The notes under the pieces: generated by a model
The model's database searches: none
What the model was told of the DNA's origin: nothing
Seen by the model: only the letters and a program-made list of their open reading frames with translations
Translations under genes and position numbers: made by a program
Assembly (NCBI GenBank): GCA_030549335.1
Contig: CM060195.1
Coordinates: 12,553,501 to 12,617,500, forward strand
DNA from: Pontederia crassipes
Lineage: Eukaryota; Streptophyta; Magnoliopsida; Commelinales; Pontederiaceae
Length of the DNA: 64,000 nt
Direction of reading: 5' to 3'
Shown here: piece by piece, positions 11,158 to 21,263 of the stretch
Position numbering within the stretch: the first letter of the stretch is position 1
Layout of the letters: every line of letters starts with the position of its first letter

Positions 11158-12353
11158 AGTCGTTCGTGACGTCCCCTCCATATATTAGCAAATCGCCTCA
11201 TGTTGAAAATCGGAACAGAGATCAACCAAGAAAAGTGTCGACTCGGCGAGCTTGGCGGCTAAAGTTTCAATCGTAATGTGTCGGCCATAAGGAAGAACAG
11301 CCAGTGAAGAGAGCTCGGTCAGTCGATGAGGTATCTCGACCGTAATGTATGTATGTTGAGTGTCGGCCGATTCGATGAAGAACTCAAGTGCGAGGTGACT
11401 CGACCGTAATGGAGTGGGCGGTGTTGTTGTCGATGAAGTTGGCGGCTGAAGTCTCAGCCGTAAGAATGAAGTCGATGAAGAACTTTGGCCGGTCTATGGC
11501 AGTGGAGTATTGCCCTTGAGGAGACGACCGTGGTGATGGCGGCCGTAAGGAACACGGGGTGTGGCATTTTTGGGCATAAGGGAGCGACAGAGACGGCGGT
11601 GAGACTTCGGCCGTAAGGAGGAAAGGGCGGAATGGAGTGATGCTTGATCTGTTATACATGAGAAGGGGTAAGATTTTATAGATAAAACTTCGTGGTTAAT
11701 ACCTGTTCCGGTGAGATGGCGCACAGTGAATGGTCACATCAATTGAATTTGGGGCGCACAATGATCGGCCGATTTCCAAGGTGATTCGTCCGTTTTGCCT
11801 TGTCATGTCTGAGCTCATGCATGGTGTTTGTGTGGCAGCTCGGCCGTAAAAAGAATAGGTGGCGTTGGAGAGTGGCAGGGCGTAATAGTCCATGATTCTG
11901 CCTTGACGAGTCATTCATGTCGATGTTGGATTGTTGGACATTGGCGACTGGCGTGGTCATCGATGTGATTTGGTGGATGCTCGGCCGTAAGGAGGAAAGG
12001 TGTAATAGTGGCAGTAATGAGGTCAGGTGTCATGGAGTTAGATGCCCAATAGCGAAAGCAATCACTTCTGTCGCCCGATGTGTGATCCGGTGTCGATACG
12101 CCCCTGCATGTCATCGTACTGTCGCAGTAAAGTGCACCAATGTCATAATGTGCCCTTAGTTATCCGAATTTCTCTCCTTCAATAAAATGCAATATTAATT
12201 AGAAGACTCCATAATAAAATAAAATAAAAATCACCCAAACTAATTTAATTGAACTAAAGTATTAATCAATAACTAATTAAAAACTAATCTAAAGAAAAGG
12301 GTAGAAATAGTTCTGAATTTGTAGTCTTCAGTTCGACTTAGTCCTGATGAAGA
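11158..12353. other. Motif-rich non-coding stretch where pol would be expected
   Basis: This region has raised GC content and many copies of CGGCCGTAAG or one-base variants (about 11270, 11452, 11541, 11610, 11842, 11983), plus CGACCGTAATG variants (about 11336, 11401). Short ORFs on both strands (11384-12159) are discontinuous and match nothing known. No reverse transcriptase, integrase or protease motif is visible. Confidence 0.65.
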
Positions 12354-13610
12354 TCAAGGCCTATTTTGCTCTTCTCCTCTTGGATTTTTCTCTATGTTGC
12401 TTGGGAGAGAGCCCAATGTACGTCCAGTCAGTTGTATCACCGTCTGACCCAATTGTCTTTCCAAATTTTGAATTAATGCATCCTGATTCGTGGCTCTAGA
12501 CTCCATATTCTTTTGCAACGATTGCATGGTGTCTATGATCTGTGCCATCATCTCCTGCATGTGATCTGATGATTGATATTGAAGAGCATCATGTTGCCTT
12601 TTCAATATATAATCTTTTGATGGACTAGAAGGCTGGCCTTGATTCTGATTATAAGCAAACTTCGGATTCGGTCTCCAACCATAATCATTGCTCCTGAAAA
12701 ATGGGATGAAAATAAAGTTAGCATTTTTAATTTTATTAGAACATGAAGTGTTACCTGTAGGGCAATAATTGCTCGAATTTCCCATTAGTGACATCATTTG
12801 CTCGAATTTTTTATTTAACTCCAGTTGAGCCACTATTTCAGAAGATTGTACTCCTTGTGCAGCATGTACATCATGAGTCCGGTGAGGTGGTCTCCTTTCT
12901 TGGCTTGACTTGAGGGCTACAGCTTCAATAATATCCTGTATTTCACTAGGGCGTTTAGATCCCAGCACTGTCCCTCCTACTGATTGGTCGAGCTTATCTT
13001 GATCTGCAACTCGCAATCCATGGTAGAAATCTTCCATCACTTGCCATTTGGGATCCTATTATCAGGAACTCTGGCTTACAGTTCCTTATATCGTTCCCAG
13101 GCTTCATATAATGTCTCATTATCATCTTGAACAAATGCCCTTAATTCTCTTCAATATTTGCCTGCTTTTTTTGGTGGGCAATATTTTCCAACAAATTTTT
13201 CTACCAGCTCCAACCATGAGTGGATCGATCCTGCAAGCAAAGTTTTAAACCATGTAGAAGCCTTGTCACGTAAAGATCGAGGAAATAATAATAGACAAAT
13301 AACTTCTGAAGAAACATTATTATTTCTAAGGTGCTTAGAGTAGCAAGAAATTTATCAAGGTGATATGAGGGTCTTCATGAAATCCTCCTCCAAATTGAGA
13401 TGCTTATATCATCCTCACGATTGTCGGATTTATCTCAAAATTATTTGCATTAATATTTGGCAGCACTATGCATGATTCCCGATCACTGTATCTAGCCGAG
13501 ACATATTCTCTCATAGAGAGTTCCTCTTCATTTTCCTGCCAATTATTTTGTGGCAGAACTAGTTCATTTTGTTGCTCTAGTCTATGATAGTTGTGTGCTT
13601 GTTCAGCCAT
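12354..13610 (-). pseudogene. Gag of the first Athila-like element, broken
   Basis: The N-terminal part (13610-13404) begins MAEQAHNYHRLEQQ and includes MREYVSARYSDRESCIVLP; the following NPTIVRMIQ leads to an interrupted middle part. The C-terminal part (13040-12354) has EDFYHGLRVADQDKLDQSVGG and SKRPSEIQDIIEAVALKS, then Gln-rich sequence, matching the downstream part of plant Ty3/gypsy gag. The capsid core between 13400 and 13040 is frame-shifted, and no zinc knuckle is seen. Gag would form the cytoplasmic particle; this copy cannot. Confidence 0.75.
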
Positions 13611-15135
13611 TCTTCTGATATTTCTTCTTAATCGGTGAGCAATTCTTTCAATTTCAGGATCAAATTCAAAAAATGGATTTGAACTCCTGGTGCAATGTCT
13701 GGAACTATCAGAAGATTCCAGGATTAGTTGTGATTAGATTTTCAATAGTACCTGCAACAAATAATTGTCAGAAAAATAATAAAAAATAAAAGAAATAGGT
13801 ATATATACACAAATATAATACATGTAGATAAAGAGTCACAATTAATCAATAAAGATTTACTTGTTGGCATTGACTATTTTCGTGATATACAAATGAGTCG
13901 AAAATATGAAGAAAATTCAATATGAATTGATCGACTCAAATTAAATTCCATGCATATCAGAATGAAGAGAAAATTTCATAATAAATCATCCGAAATTTGA
14001 CGGAATGAGATAAGTTCAATAATTTTCACGAATCACAAATAACACCGTAAAACATAATTATATATTCGCAAGAGACGTAAAATGTCCAAACATGGAGTCC
14101 TCAAACCATATCCAAAAATAATTATATAAATTTATACTATCGGATAATCCCCAAAATCTGATAAGGCGTAAGCACGGCGAAAAATTAATCATCTCCGCCA
14201 AAACAAAAATTGTATCAGCAAATAGAAAGTCGATTAATACAAATCCAGGTGACAAATAAACATTATAGCCGAAAAGGACTATATCATTACGGGCATAAAT
14301 CGGACATTAACCAATGTGAATTAAGTCGAAACGTGATCCAAATAGGAGGTAAAACATAACCACATATAAACCGGCTGAAACAAGGTCGTACGTGTCGAAA
14401 AGAAAATTTCAGAAAAATATCGGTGCAAAATCATGCATTAATCGAATTCTTAATTAATCTAATGCGCAAAGATAGAAATTAATTCGATATCATGGATAAA
14501 ATGAAATTTTGGCCGTAAAACTTAGATAGAAATTGCTAGCCGCAAGATATAAGGATAAAAGTTTGTCGGATAAATAGAATCTTTTGCGGGCATAAGCTCT
14601 TTCTCGAAGTCATTAAAGCCGAAACGAGATCAAACTTATACGTTCAGAAGATTAAAATTTTACGGCCGCACAACAAAAGTATTTCTTGGCCGATAATTAA
14701 ATCAAATAGATTTGAAATCAAATAATATGATCTTAATCGCAGAATAAAAATTAAAAATTTGCGGCCGGGAAATTGAAAGTTTAGAAATCATAATCGATAC
14801 ATTGCGAGGCCGTAAAACTAGTAAAACCGACAAAATAAATCACGATCGTAAAACCATAAGTCCACGTAATTCGAAAAATCCAATCGGCGTCAGAATTTAA
14901 GATAGAGAACTAGCCAAAGTCAACAAATTTTAATTTAAAATGTCGTGACCTTCATCTGCAAAAGAAAAAAAATTAGATTATTTACATAGATAAAAATAAT
15001 TAAAACAAAGAGTACAATAATGGGCATTTACAGAAAAGAAGAATTTACATAAAATTTATTTACAAAAAACTTATTTACAAATTATTTACATCTCCTAATA
15101 ATTCATAAAAATTAGAAATTAATTAATAAAATATT
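13611..15135 (-). other. Untranslated leader of the first Athila-like element
   Basis: This 1.5-kb AT-rich stretch lies between the primer site and gag. It holds degenerate copies of a GGCCGTAAAA / GGGCATAA motif (for example about 14511, 14589, 14660, 14808), the same motif family as in the LTR and in 11158-12353. No ORF is recognised. Confidence 0.55.
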
Positions 15136-15152
15136 TCCAGGCAACGGCACCA
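15136..15152 (-). other. Primer-binding site, Asp-tRNA type
   Basis: The plus strand reads TCCAGGCAACGGCACCA, close to the 3' end of plant Asp tRNA (CCCCGGCAACGGCGCCA). It lies six bases from the 5' LTR terminus at 15159, as expected for a minus-oriented Athila-type element. Two mismatches by eye. Confidence 0.85.
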
Positions 15153-15158
15153 AAAACT

Positions 15159-16833
15159 TGATGCATAAAATGACGTAGCAAAATAAAATTGCTAGCAAGT
15201 GCACTAGTCGCTCAAGTAATATAGAAAATAGGAGTAAGAGTGTCGAACCCACGAGGAATGTTATTAATTCAATGTCTAATTTTATAAATTAATAAGAGAA
15301 GAAAAACATCGAATTTTGGAAAGAAATTTTGTAATTGTAAAATAAAATAGAGATTATAAATAATAATAAGATAATGGTGTTGAAGTTGGTCTTAGGATGA
15401 TAATAAATTAAGAAAAAATATGTGAACCAGAAAAGATAAATCAAAATTCTTAAGATGGATTAGGAATTTTCCAAAATTAATTTACAAGATTAACATCACA
15501 GAGTCCACAAACTGGTAATTCTGCTATTTAATCTGGTAAATCAAACTATCTTAAATTTAATCAAAACTAAAGTCCCACAAACTGGTATTCATGCAGATGA
15601 GATTAAATTTAAGATGCATTAATATGAAAATCCTAGACTATTAATCACTCCACAAACTAGTATAGATTAACAGACCACACAGATCTAATTCTCTACACAC
15701 TAGTTATTAGACCTATGTCAAGTTTTAATTTCACAATAAATCATTTAATTTAACTAAATAAAATCTGAATTCAAGTAGTCCACAAACTAGTAATTACTTA
15801 ACTCAGGAATTTAAATTAAATCAAAATCGCTAAACACAATTAAAAATTGATCAAAAGAAATTTAATAATAATAAAATAAGACTTCACAGAATTTTCCTCT
15901 AATAATAATCTCCTAAAAATAAAATAACTAAAAATATGGAGTTCATCCTAGAATTGCAGAGAGATAATAATAAAATAAAAATAATTGAAAGAATTACACC
16001 AAGAATAAAATCAGGGCACTCGATTGTCGTCGGAGCGTCTGGATCAGCCGTCCGATCAAATCTCTCTCATGGTCGAAGCCCGCGAAGCCCGCGAAGCTCA
16101 CGACTTGCTGTGGACGAAAACCAAACTTCAAGGCACTCATTGGATTGATTGTTTTTGTCTTCTATTTATAGGTGCGAACGAGGGTCTTCATGTTGATTAC
16201 GGTCGTAAATCCTAGCTGGATTTAAATTCACGGGATAATACTTGATACGGTCTCTTCAAATCTCGGCCAAAATGATAACTTCGCCCAAAATGATAAACTC
16301 TTCTTATCTTTACACCCTTATTTTAATCTCGGCCAAAACGACGTATTTTTGACCAATACGTTTCGACCATGTAAGCATGAATTAATTCATGTTATGCCCA
16401 AAATATAAAGCTTTTACCCCCAACGAAGTCAGACGTAACTTTATCCAAGGAAGGTGATAAACTCAATTTTACGCCTTCATGTTATCGTCTCGGCCATAAA
16501 ATCTTTAGGTGTAAAGATTGTTCTTTCATTCCTATTTAGCCTAATGATTTCAGGCCATAATGATAAATCTTTGACACTTCAAAATCTTCTCGTTTTTACT
16601 ACTTAAGATAACATCTGGTATATCTCATTCGGCGTTAATTTGACTTACCTGCAGAATATTTAATAAAATGAAGTTAATCCATCCACAATTAAAATATTTA
16701 AAGAATTAATAACTAAAATCGATAAATCCGGAATTATGACTAAAAATGGTCTAAACTGATGCATGCCATAATCAAATTACCGAAAAATAACCTAAAATAA
16801 TAATCTAAAATATGTTGTATCTTGCATGCATCA
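15159..16833 (-). repeat. 5' LTR of the first Athila-like element
   Basis: This LTR is 1.68 kb, TGATGCATAA to GCATGCATCA on the plus strand, and is collinear with 6025-7684 with scattered substitutions and small indels. The minus-strand TATA box is at 16162-16171. It is followed by the duplicated target TTCAT. Confidence 0.9.
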
Positions 16834-16838
16834 TTCAT

Positions 16839-17947
16839 CCATTTTCAAGTACCCATGTTGGCTTCTTGGTACAGGATGCAAAGTTGTGTTGAGTGATAGG
16901 GGTCTCACTGTGTTGAGAATTATGTCCTTGCAAATTGTAGGAAGTGATGTCGTATCTCGAGTAACACAATTTATTTTAATATGTTATAAAATTTAAAATT
17001 AATCATTGCTAAGTGATTTCATTAATTGACAATTATGAATTCAGGAAATTTGAAGAATTATAGTGAGAAATCTATTCATTATTTTCAAACGATGAATTAT
17101 TGAAACTACGAGATAAACATTTTGTCGATTGGTTATGTGAAGTGAGATTTGTTCATAATTATTACTATCTCTCATAACATTTAGTTATTTTTCTTGTATG
17201 TTATTAATGGCTCAGTCATAGATTTAAAATTTTGAGTTTTAGGTCATGGACCGAAGAAAAAAGTTTTGAGCTATTGTGGCGTCATAGTTAATGGATATAG
17301 ATTCTACACTGAAGAATGTAGCCGACAACGTTTAATTGTTAATAGCGGCATATGCGTTCTAGGAAGCATGTGTGGGGACAATGACTTTGATTACTACGGT
17401 GTTATAGAAGACATTATAGAGTTGTCTTATTTAGGAAAATCGAACAAAGTCATGGTGCTAAAATGCCGTTGATTCGATCTAGAGAAAGGAGTTCGGATCA
17501 ATCAAAAGTTTAAATTGGTGGATATTTACTCTCGATCGAGACTTCAGTCATATGATCCATTTGTATTGGCAGAACATGCACAACAATTGTACTACACTAA
17601 GTATCCATCGAAAAAAACTAAGGATGAATGAGTGAGCATCATGCAAAGAGAGAAGTAGACTATTCTTAGCAGAAACAATGGTAGATGATCATGAGACATC
17701 ATCCATATACAATGATGTGCCCGTAGATGATTACTATCAAGAAGATCGAGTGAATGAGACGATTCATGTAGCCGATAAAGTTGAGAATATTTAATTAGTC
17801 GATGACACTAAGCCAATGGAAGAGTTCAATTCAAATAAACTTTTAGAAGTGAAAGTTGATAATTTCATTGACGATGACTCGAATGAAGATTATAGCAACG
17901 ATGACGAAGCTGATGAAAATGAGTCAGAACACGAATCAAGAGAATGA
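16839..17947 (+). pseudogene. CACTA transposase (tnp2-type) C-terminal part with DUF4216 and acidic tail
   Basis: Coding resumes after the Athila insertion. KLRDKHFVDWLCEV (about 17100-17145) matches the exon preceding DUF4216. From 17266 the frame reads SYCGVIVNGYRFYTEECSRQ, then DYYGVIEDIIELSYLG, a DUF4216 signature, continuing after a stop as FKLVDIYSRSRLQSYDPFVL. The last section (about 17690-17947) encodes a strongly acidic tail (DDDSNEDYSNDDEADENESE) ending at TGA 17945-17947. Introns with GT/AG-like borders are plausible at about 17160-17240. In-frame stops make it a pseudogene. Confidence 0.8.
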
Positions 17948-18042
17948 ATCATGTAGTTCTTTTAATAATTTTTAAAACTATGAGTTTCTAACTTTATAAA
18001 TTAAATATAATAATAACACAAGTTTGTTATTTTTTTCCAATT

Positions 18043-20230
18043 ATGGTTACTAGAGGCCGAGCTTCTGGATCATCTTGCTCTTCTAAGCGTTCACTCCAGA
18101 TGAGTGAGCAATCACGACCACCAAGTGATATATTTATTGTCAGTTTACTTACTTATAGTTGCTTATAATAATTACATTAATTTTTTTTAATAATGTCAGT
18201 TGGTCCGCCGCTGACGGGGCACATAGCCGGATCATCACACAGTAGGTGATCCATTGGTGGGTCGTCTCCATGTATCACTCCAGGTTATTTCTTGTGCATT
18301 TAATATATTTTATACATGCAATTGTTCTAATTATTTGTTATTGTGATAGTTGCTCCACCGTGGACGGAGCACATAGTCAGGTCGATCGCACGATGCCGAT
18401 CGGCATGTCACACTAGGTTATTTCTTGTATATTCCATAAATTTAAATACAAGCAAATATTTTAAGTAATTATTTTATGATGACAGTTGTTATGCCACCGT
18501 CGATATTACCGGACGCTTCACCACATTCCAGCGTTGGCGAGTTTCATCTTACCCCAGATGATATATTTATTATTATTGAAATTATATTTCTCATTTAATT
18601 ACATTATTCATTATTTAACAGTGTCAATTGCTACGCTGTTGATAGCATAAGCACTAGACTTGTCACATTCTAACGACCAGACTACCACCGATCAGGCAAC
18701 GATAGACATCACTTAAGGTGAGAACTTTACTGTACATATATCAATTATGATTTGTTTAATTTGGTATGGCACTAATGATTTATTTCGTACCGGGGCCCGT
18801 CGATGATGTCGGACCTTCTCAGCCTACCTCAGCTGTAGCGGGTGATGATTCCTCTTCGACTGGTGAAGAAGGATTACATAGTAATAGGGTGGTCACCATC
18901 AACAATATTGCTTGGTCGTAATTAAATAAGTTCTAAGGATTTTAATTGAAAATTAATTCATTTTGCTTATCATTGAAAATTAATTCTTCTTTGTAAATTG
19001 TAGGACCACTTTCATATCTGCTAACCATGTCGGATGTTGGTGCTTTTGTTCTTTCCCACTTGCCAGACGGGGCAGAATCATGGAAAGATGTCATAGTTTC
19101 TATGCGGGATGACATATTTTGAGCGTGATGACATATCTTGAGCGTTTTATGGTATGATCTTCTTTTTGGGTTACATAATTTGAATTATATTATTTTAAAT
19201 TACTAACTTCTTAACATTGTTTAGGAGGCAAATCAATTTTATCTGGATCTTAGTTTAGTACGATCCGAAGAGCTTTTGAGGAGGTGACTGTGAAACGCCT
19301 TCGAAATTGACTATAAAAGTTTTGTAAGGTCGACACGTCTGTCGGCCTCACTTTGGAGCAAGGCATACAAAGATGCCCAAAGCATATTAGGTGTCTAGTG
19401 TGGAAGTCAAAGTGGTAAGTAAGTTTATATTTGAATTATTTTTATTAAATTTATAAATTTTCAAAGTCTAAGTATTTAATGTTCATACAAGATGGATAAA
19501 CAATGCAAAGAAAGTCGAAAAAGGCAAGAGTTAACCAATTTTTGAAGCCCGAGGCTCACATCCACACAGACGGATCGATGCGATTTGATGAGCATCGACG
19601 ACACATGGCAGTCTTGTGGACTTTTGTGTGGTTTATGAGGCCACGCATAAGAGCCGGAAGACCAGTGAATTGGTCACTCCACTACTCGTAGGCTTCTGCT
19701 AAGTCTCATCACATGTTCACTTGGTTGGTGATGTATGTGCAAATGATTTTTTTTTAAATATGTTGTGTTTAAATCTTTGAGGATGGGTACAATGAGAAGA
19801 TGGTTGAGAAGTACGAAGATGATCCGAGTACTCAACCACTAGCGATTCATGTTTTTAATTTATATAACACCTTATGTGCTTGTGTTTTTTTATGTTACAT
19901 AATTTATATAATCTATAATGTTTATATGATTGTATATTTTTTCTATTTCGTAGAGCACCTTGCTGTTTGGGAGGAGGTGGCCGACACGACATGAGGAGGA
20001 TACAAGCGTGGCCTAGGAGGAGTGGAGAGGATATGCAGGCGGCCCATCTACTCCAAACTCATCCGCTGCACCTGATGTGATGCAGCTATCGCAACATATA
20101 TTACAGGAGGTGTCACAACAGCTTTCATAGTAGTTATCATGGCAGTTGGCTCCTCTATTGCAGGCGATTCAGGAATTGATCCCGCCGCAGAATCAATCCT
20201 CACAAGACTAAGGACCGAGCATGTCGGGAT
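18043..20230 (+). pseudogene. Second CACTA gene (TnpA-like), degenerate
   Basis: The start is MVTRGRASGSSCSSKRSLQMSEQ at 18043. Several short Pro/Ser-rich blocks follow at about 18200, 18350, 18490, 18620 and 18790. Each sits after a CAG-like or similar acceptor and most begin with a GTT-GNT-CCG-CC type string, suggesting serial exon duplication. At about 19010-19420 come LPDGAESWKDVIVSMRDD and AYKDAQSIL, matching the central region of plant Ptta/En/Spm transposases. The last exon is at about 19777-19850 plus 19950-20180. Its usual role is binding subterminal repeats. Several stops are present. Confidence 0.6.
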
Positions 20231-20259
20231 TGAATGTTCGGAATGACAACAACTCCCAA

Positions 20260-20966
20260 ATTTAGGATAAAAACTTTTGCATGATTTAGGTATACTTTTG
20301 TTACTTATACATTTGTTATTAGATATATGTATAGTAGCTATACTTTTCTTAGTTCAATTTATTAGTTTTCATATTGTTATCTTTGATATGATGCATGTGA
20401 TGAATGATGAATGCATTTATATGCATTATATAATTGTATGGTGTGAGAAGGGAAGAAAATATGACAATAATGGAGCAAAAATATCTGAAATTCGTGCCTC
20501 TATAGGGTCTCAATGGCATCGCATGCATAGTCGATCCTACTTTAAATATATCATCCTTAGTGTCACATTTGTGTTGACATATTGAGCGTCACATTAGCTT
20601 CGCCTTGGAGACCCGTGAATTAAAACATTGGCGCCACTGTAGTGTCGAACTAGTGTCGACGTAGGTATAACCTTAGTCACTTGAGCATCGGAATAGGGTC
20701 ACGGTATTCTATGCCACTTTTGTGTCGCCTTAGCGACTCAACTCGAATCTCGCAATGACACTTTACAATATCGAGGTAGCATCAACAGTTGATGCTAGTC
20801 GCGTGGCCTTCTGCTTTGGCACCATTACGACCCTATTAGCTACCGTTTACAAGCGTCTCACATTTTTGGCGCTAGGTCTACGCTAAAGAGATGCTATTAT
20901 TTTCATACATGCATTAGCGCCTCAATAACATCATCGTTGATGTGTCACTATTCCCCAGTTTTCTTG
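20260..20966 (+). mobile_element. CACTA 3' terminal region, TIR truncated
   Basis: Many GACGCTA / AGCGTC-type subterminal motifs occur between about 20550 and 20945. The end reads CAGTTTTCTTGT at 20954-20965 but then runs into TCTCCCTTCTTACAAAG. The duplicate at 29881-29896 keeps a complete CTGTTTACTTGTAGTG plus about 45 bp more flank. The terminal AGTG and adjacent flank have therefore been deleted in this copy. Confidence 0.75.
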
Positions 20967-21263
20967 TTCTCCCTTCTTACAAAGAATACTTAGATTTAGG
21001 AACTAGAAGAGGGAAGGGATGATTTGCAAAATTGCGCTCTAGAAAATGCTTTAGACTTGAAGGATGCTATAGAGTAATTTCCCTTGCTTGAATAATCTTT
21101 CTTTAGCCTTTAAAATCCCTTTTATAGGTTTTGTTTTCAAAATATGACTGTTGCAATACTTTTTGAAAAGTTAAACTTGTGCTACCACTTCTGAAGCGGA
21201 CACATGTGTTGTCTTGGTCGTCCGTCTCGTATGTTGTCTTTTGAACTTGACGCCCAGAACGGT
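20967..21263 (-). mobile_element. SIRE/Maximus-like LTR fragment
   Basis: Read on the minus strand this is the middle to end of a long copia-type LTR whose start is at 35205. The fragments at 34916-35205 and here are contiguous if the Athila-like element is removed. The same segment recurs at 29897-30230. The CACTA end abuts it on the left, so the CACTA element inserted into this LTR. Confidence 0.6.

Larger units (their letters stand above)
6025..16833 (-). mobile_element. Athila-like Ty3/gypsy element lacking pol, complete with both LTRs
   Basis: The element is 10.8 kb, read on the minus strand. LTRs lie at 6025-7684 and 15159-16833. Target duplications TTCAT (6020-6024 and 16834-16838) match exactly. 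An Asp-tRNA primer site is at 15136-15152 and a purine tract at about 7685-7695. In minus-strand order it contains a leader (15150-13611), gag (13610-12354), a non-coding motif-rich stretch (12350-11160), and an Athila-type ORF containing a 696-bp tandem duplication (11096-8877). No protease, reverse transcriptase, RNase H or integrase is recognisable, so it would depend on another element in trans. It is inserted in the CACTA transposase gene. Confidence 0.9.

Noticed and set aside
11384..12159. Several overlapping ORFs on both strands, possible captured gene
   Set aside because: Frames are short, overlap one another, and consist largely of the CGGCCGTAA motif array.
15136..15152. Asp tRNA gene fragment
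   Set aside because: Only the 3' end matches and it abuts an LTR, so it is a primer-binding site. The same applies at 27202-27220, and to Met-type sites at 2241, 5203, 51128 and 52127.
20277..20585. Conserved 102-codon ORF, also at 29203-29511
   Set aside because: It is shared only because the CACTA end is duplicated. The translation is hydrophobic low-complexity AT-rich sequence running into subterminal repeats.
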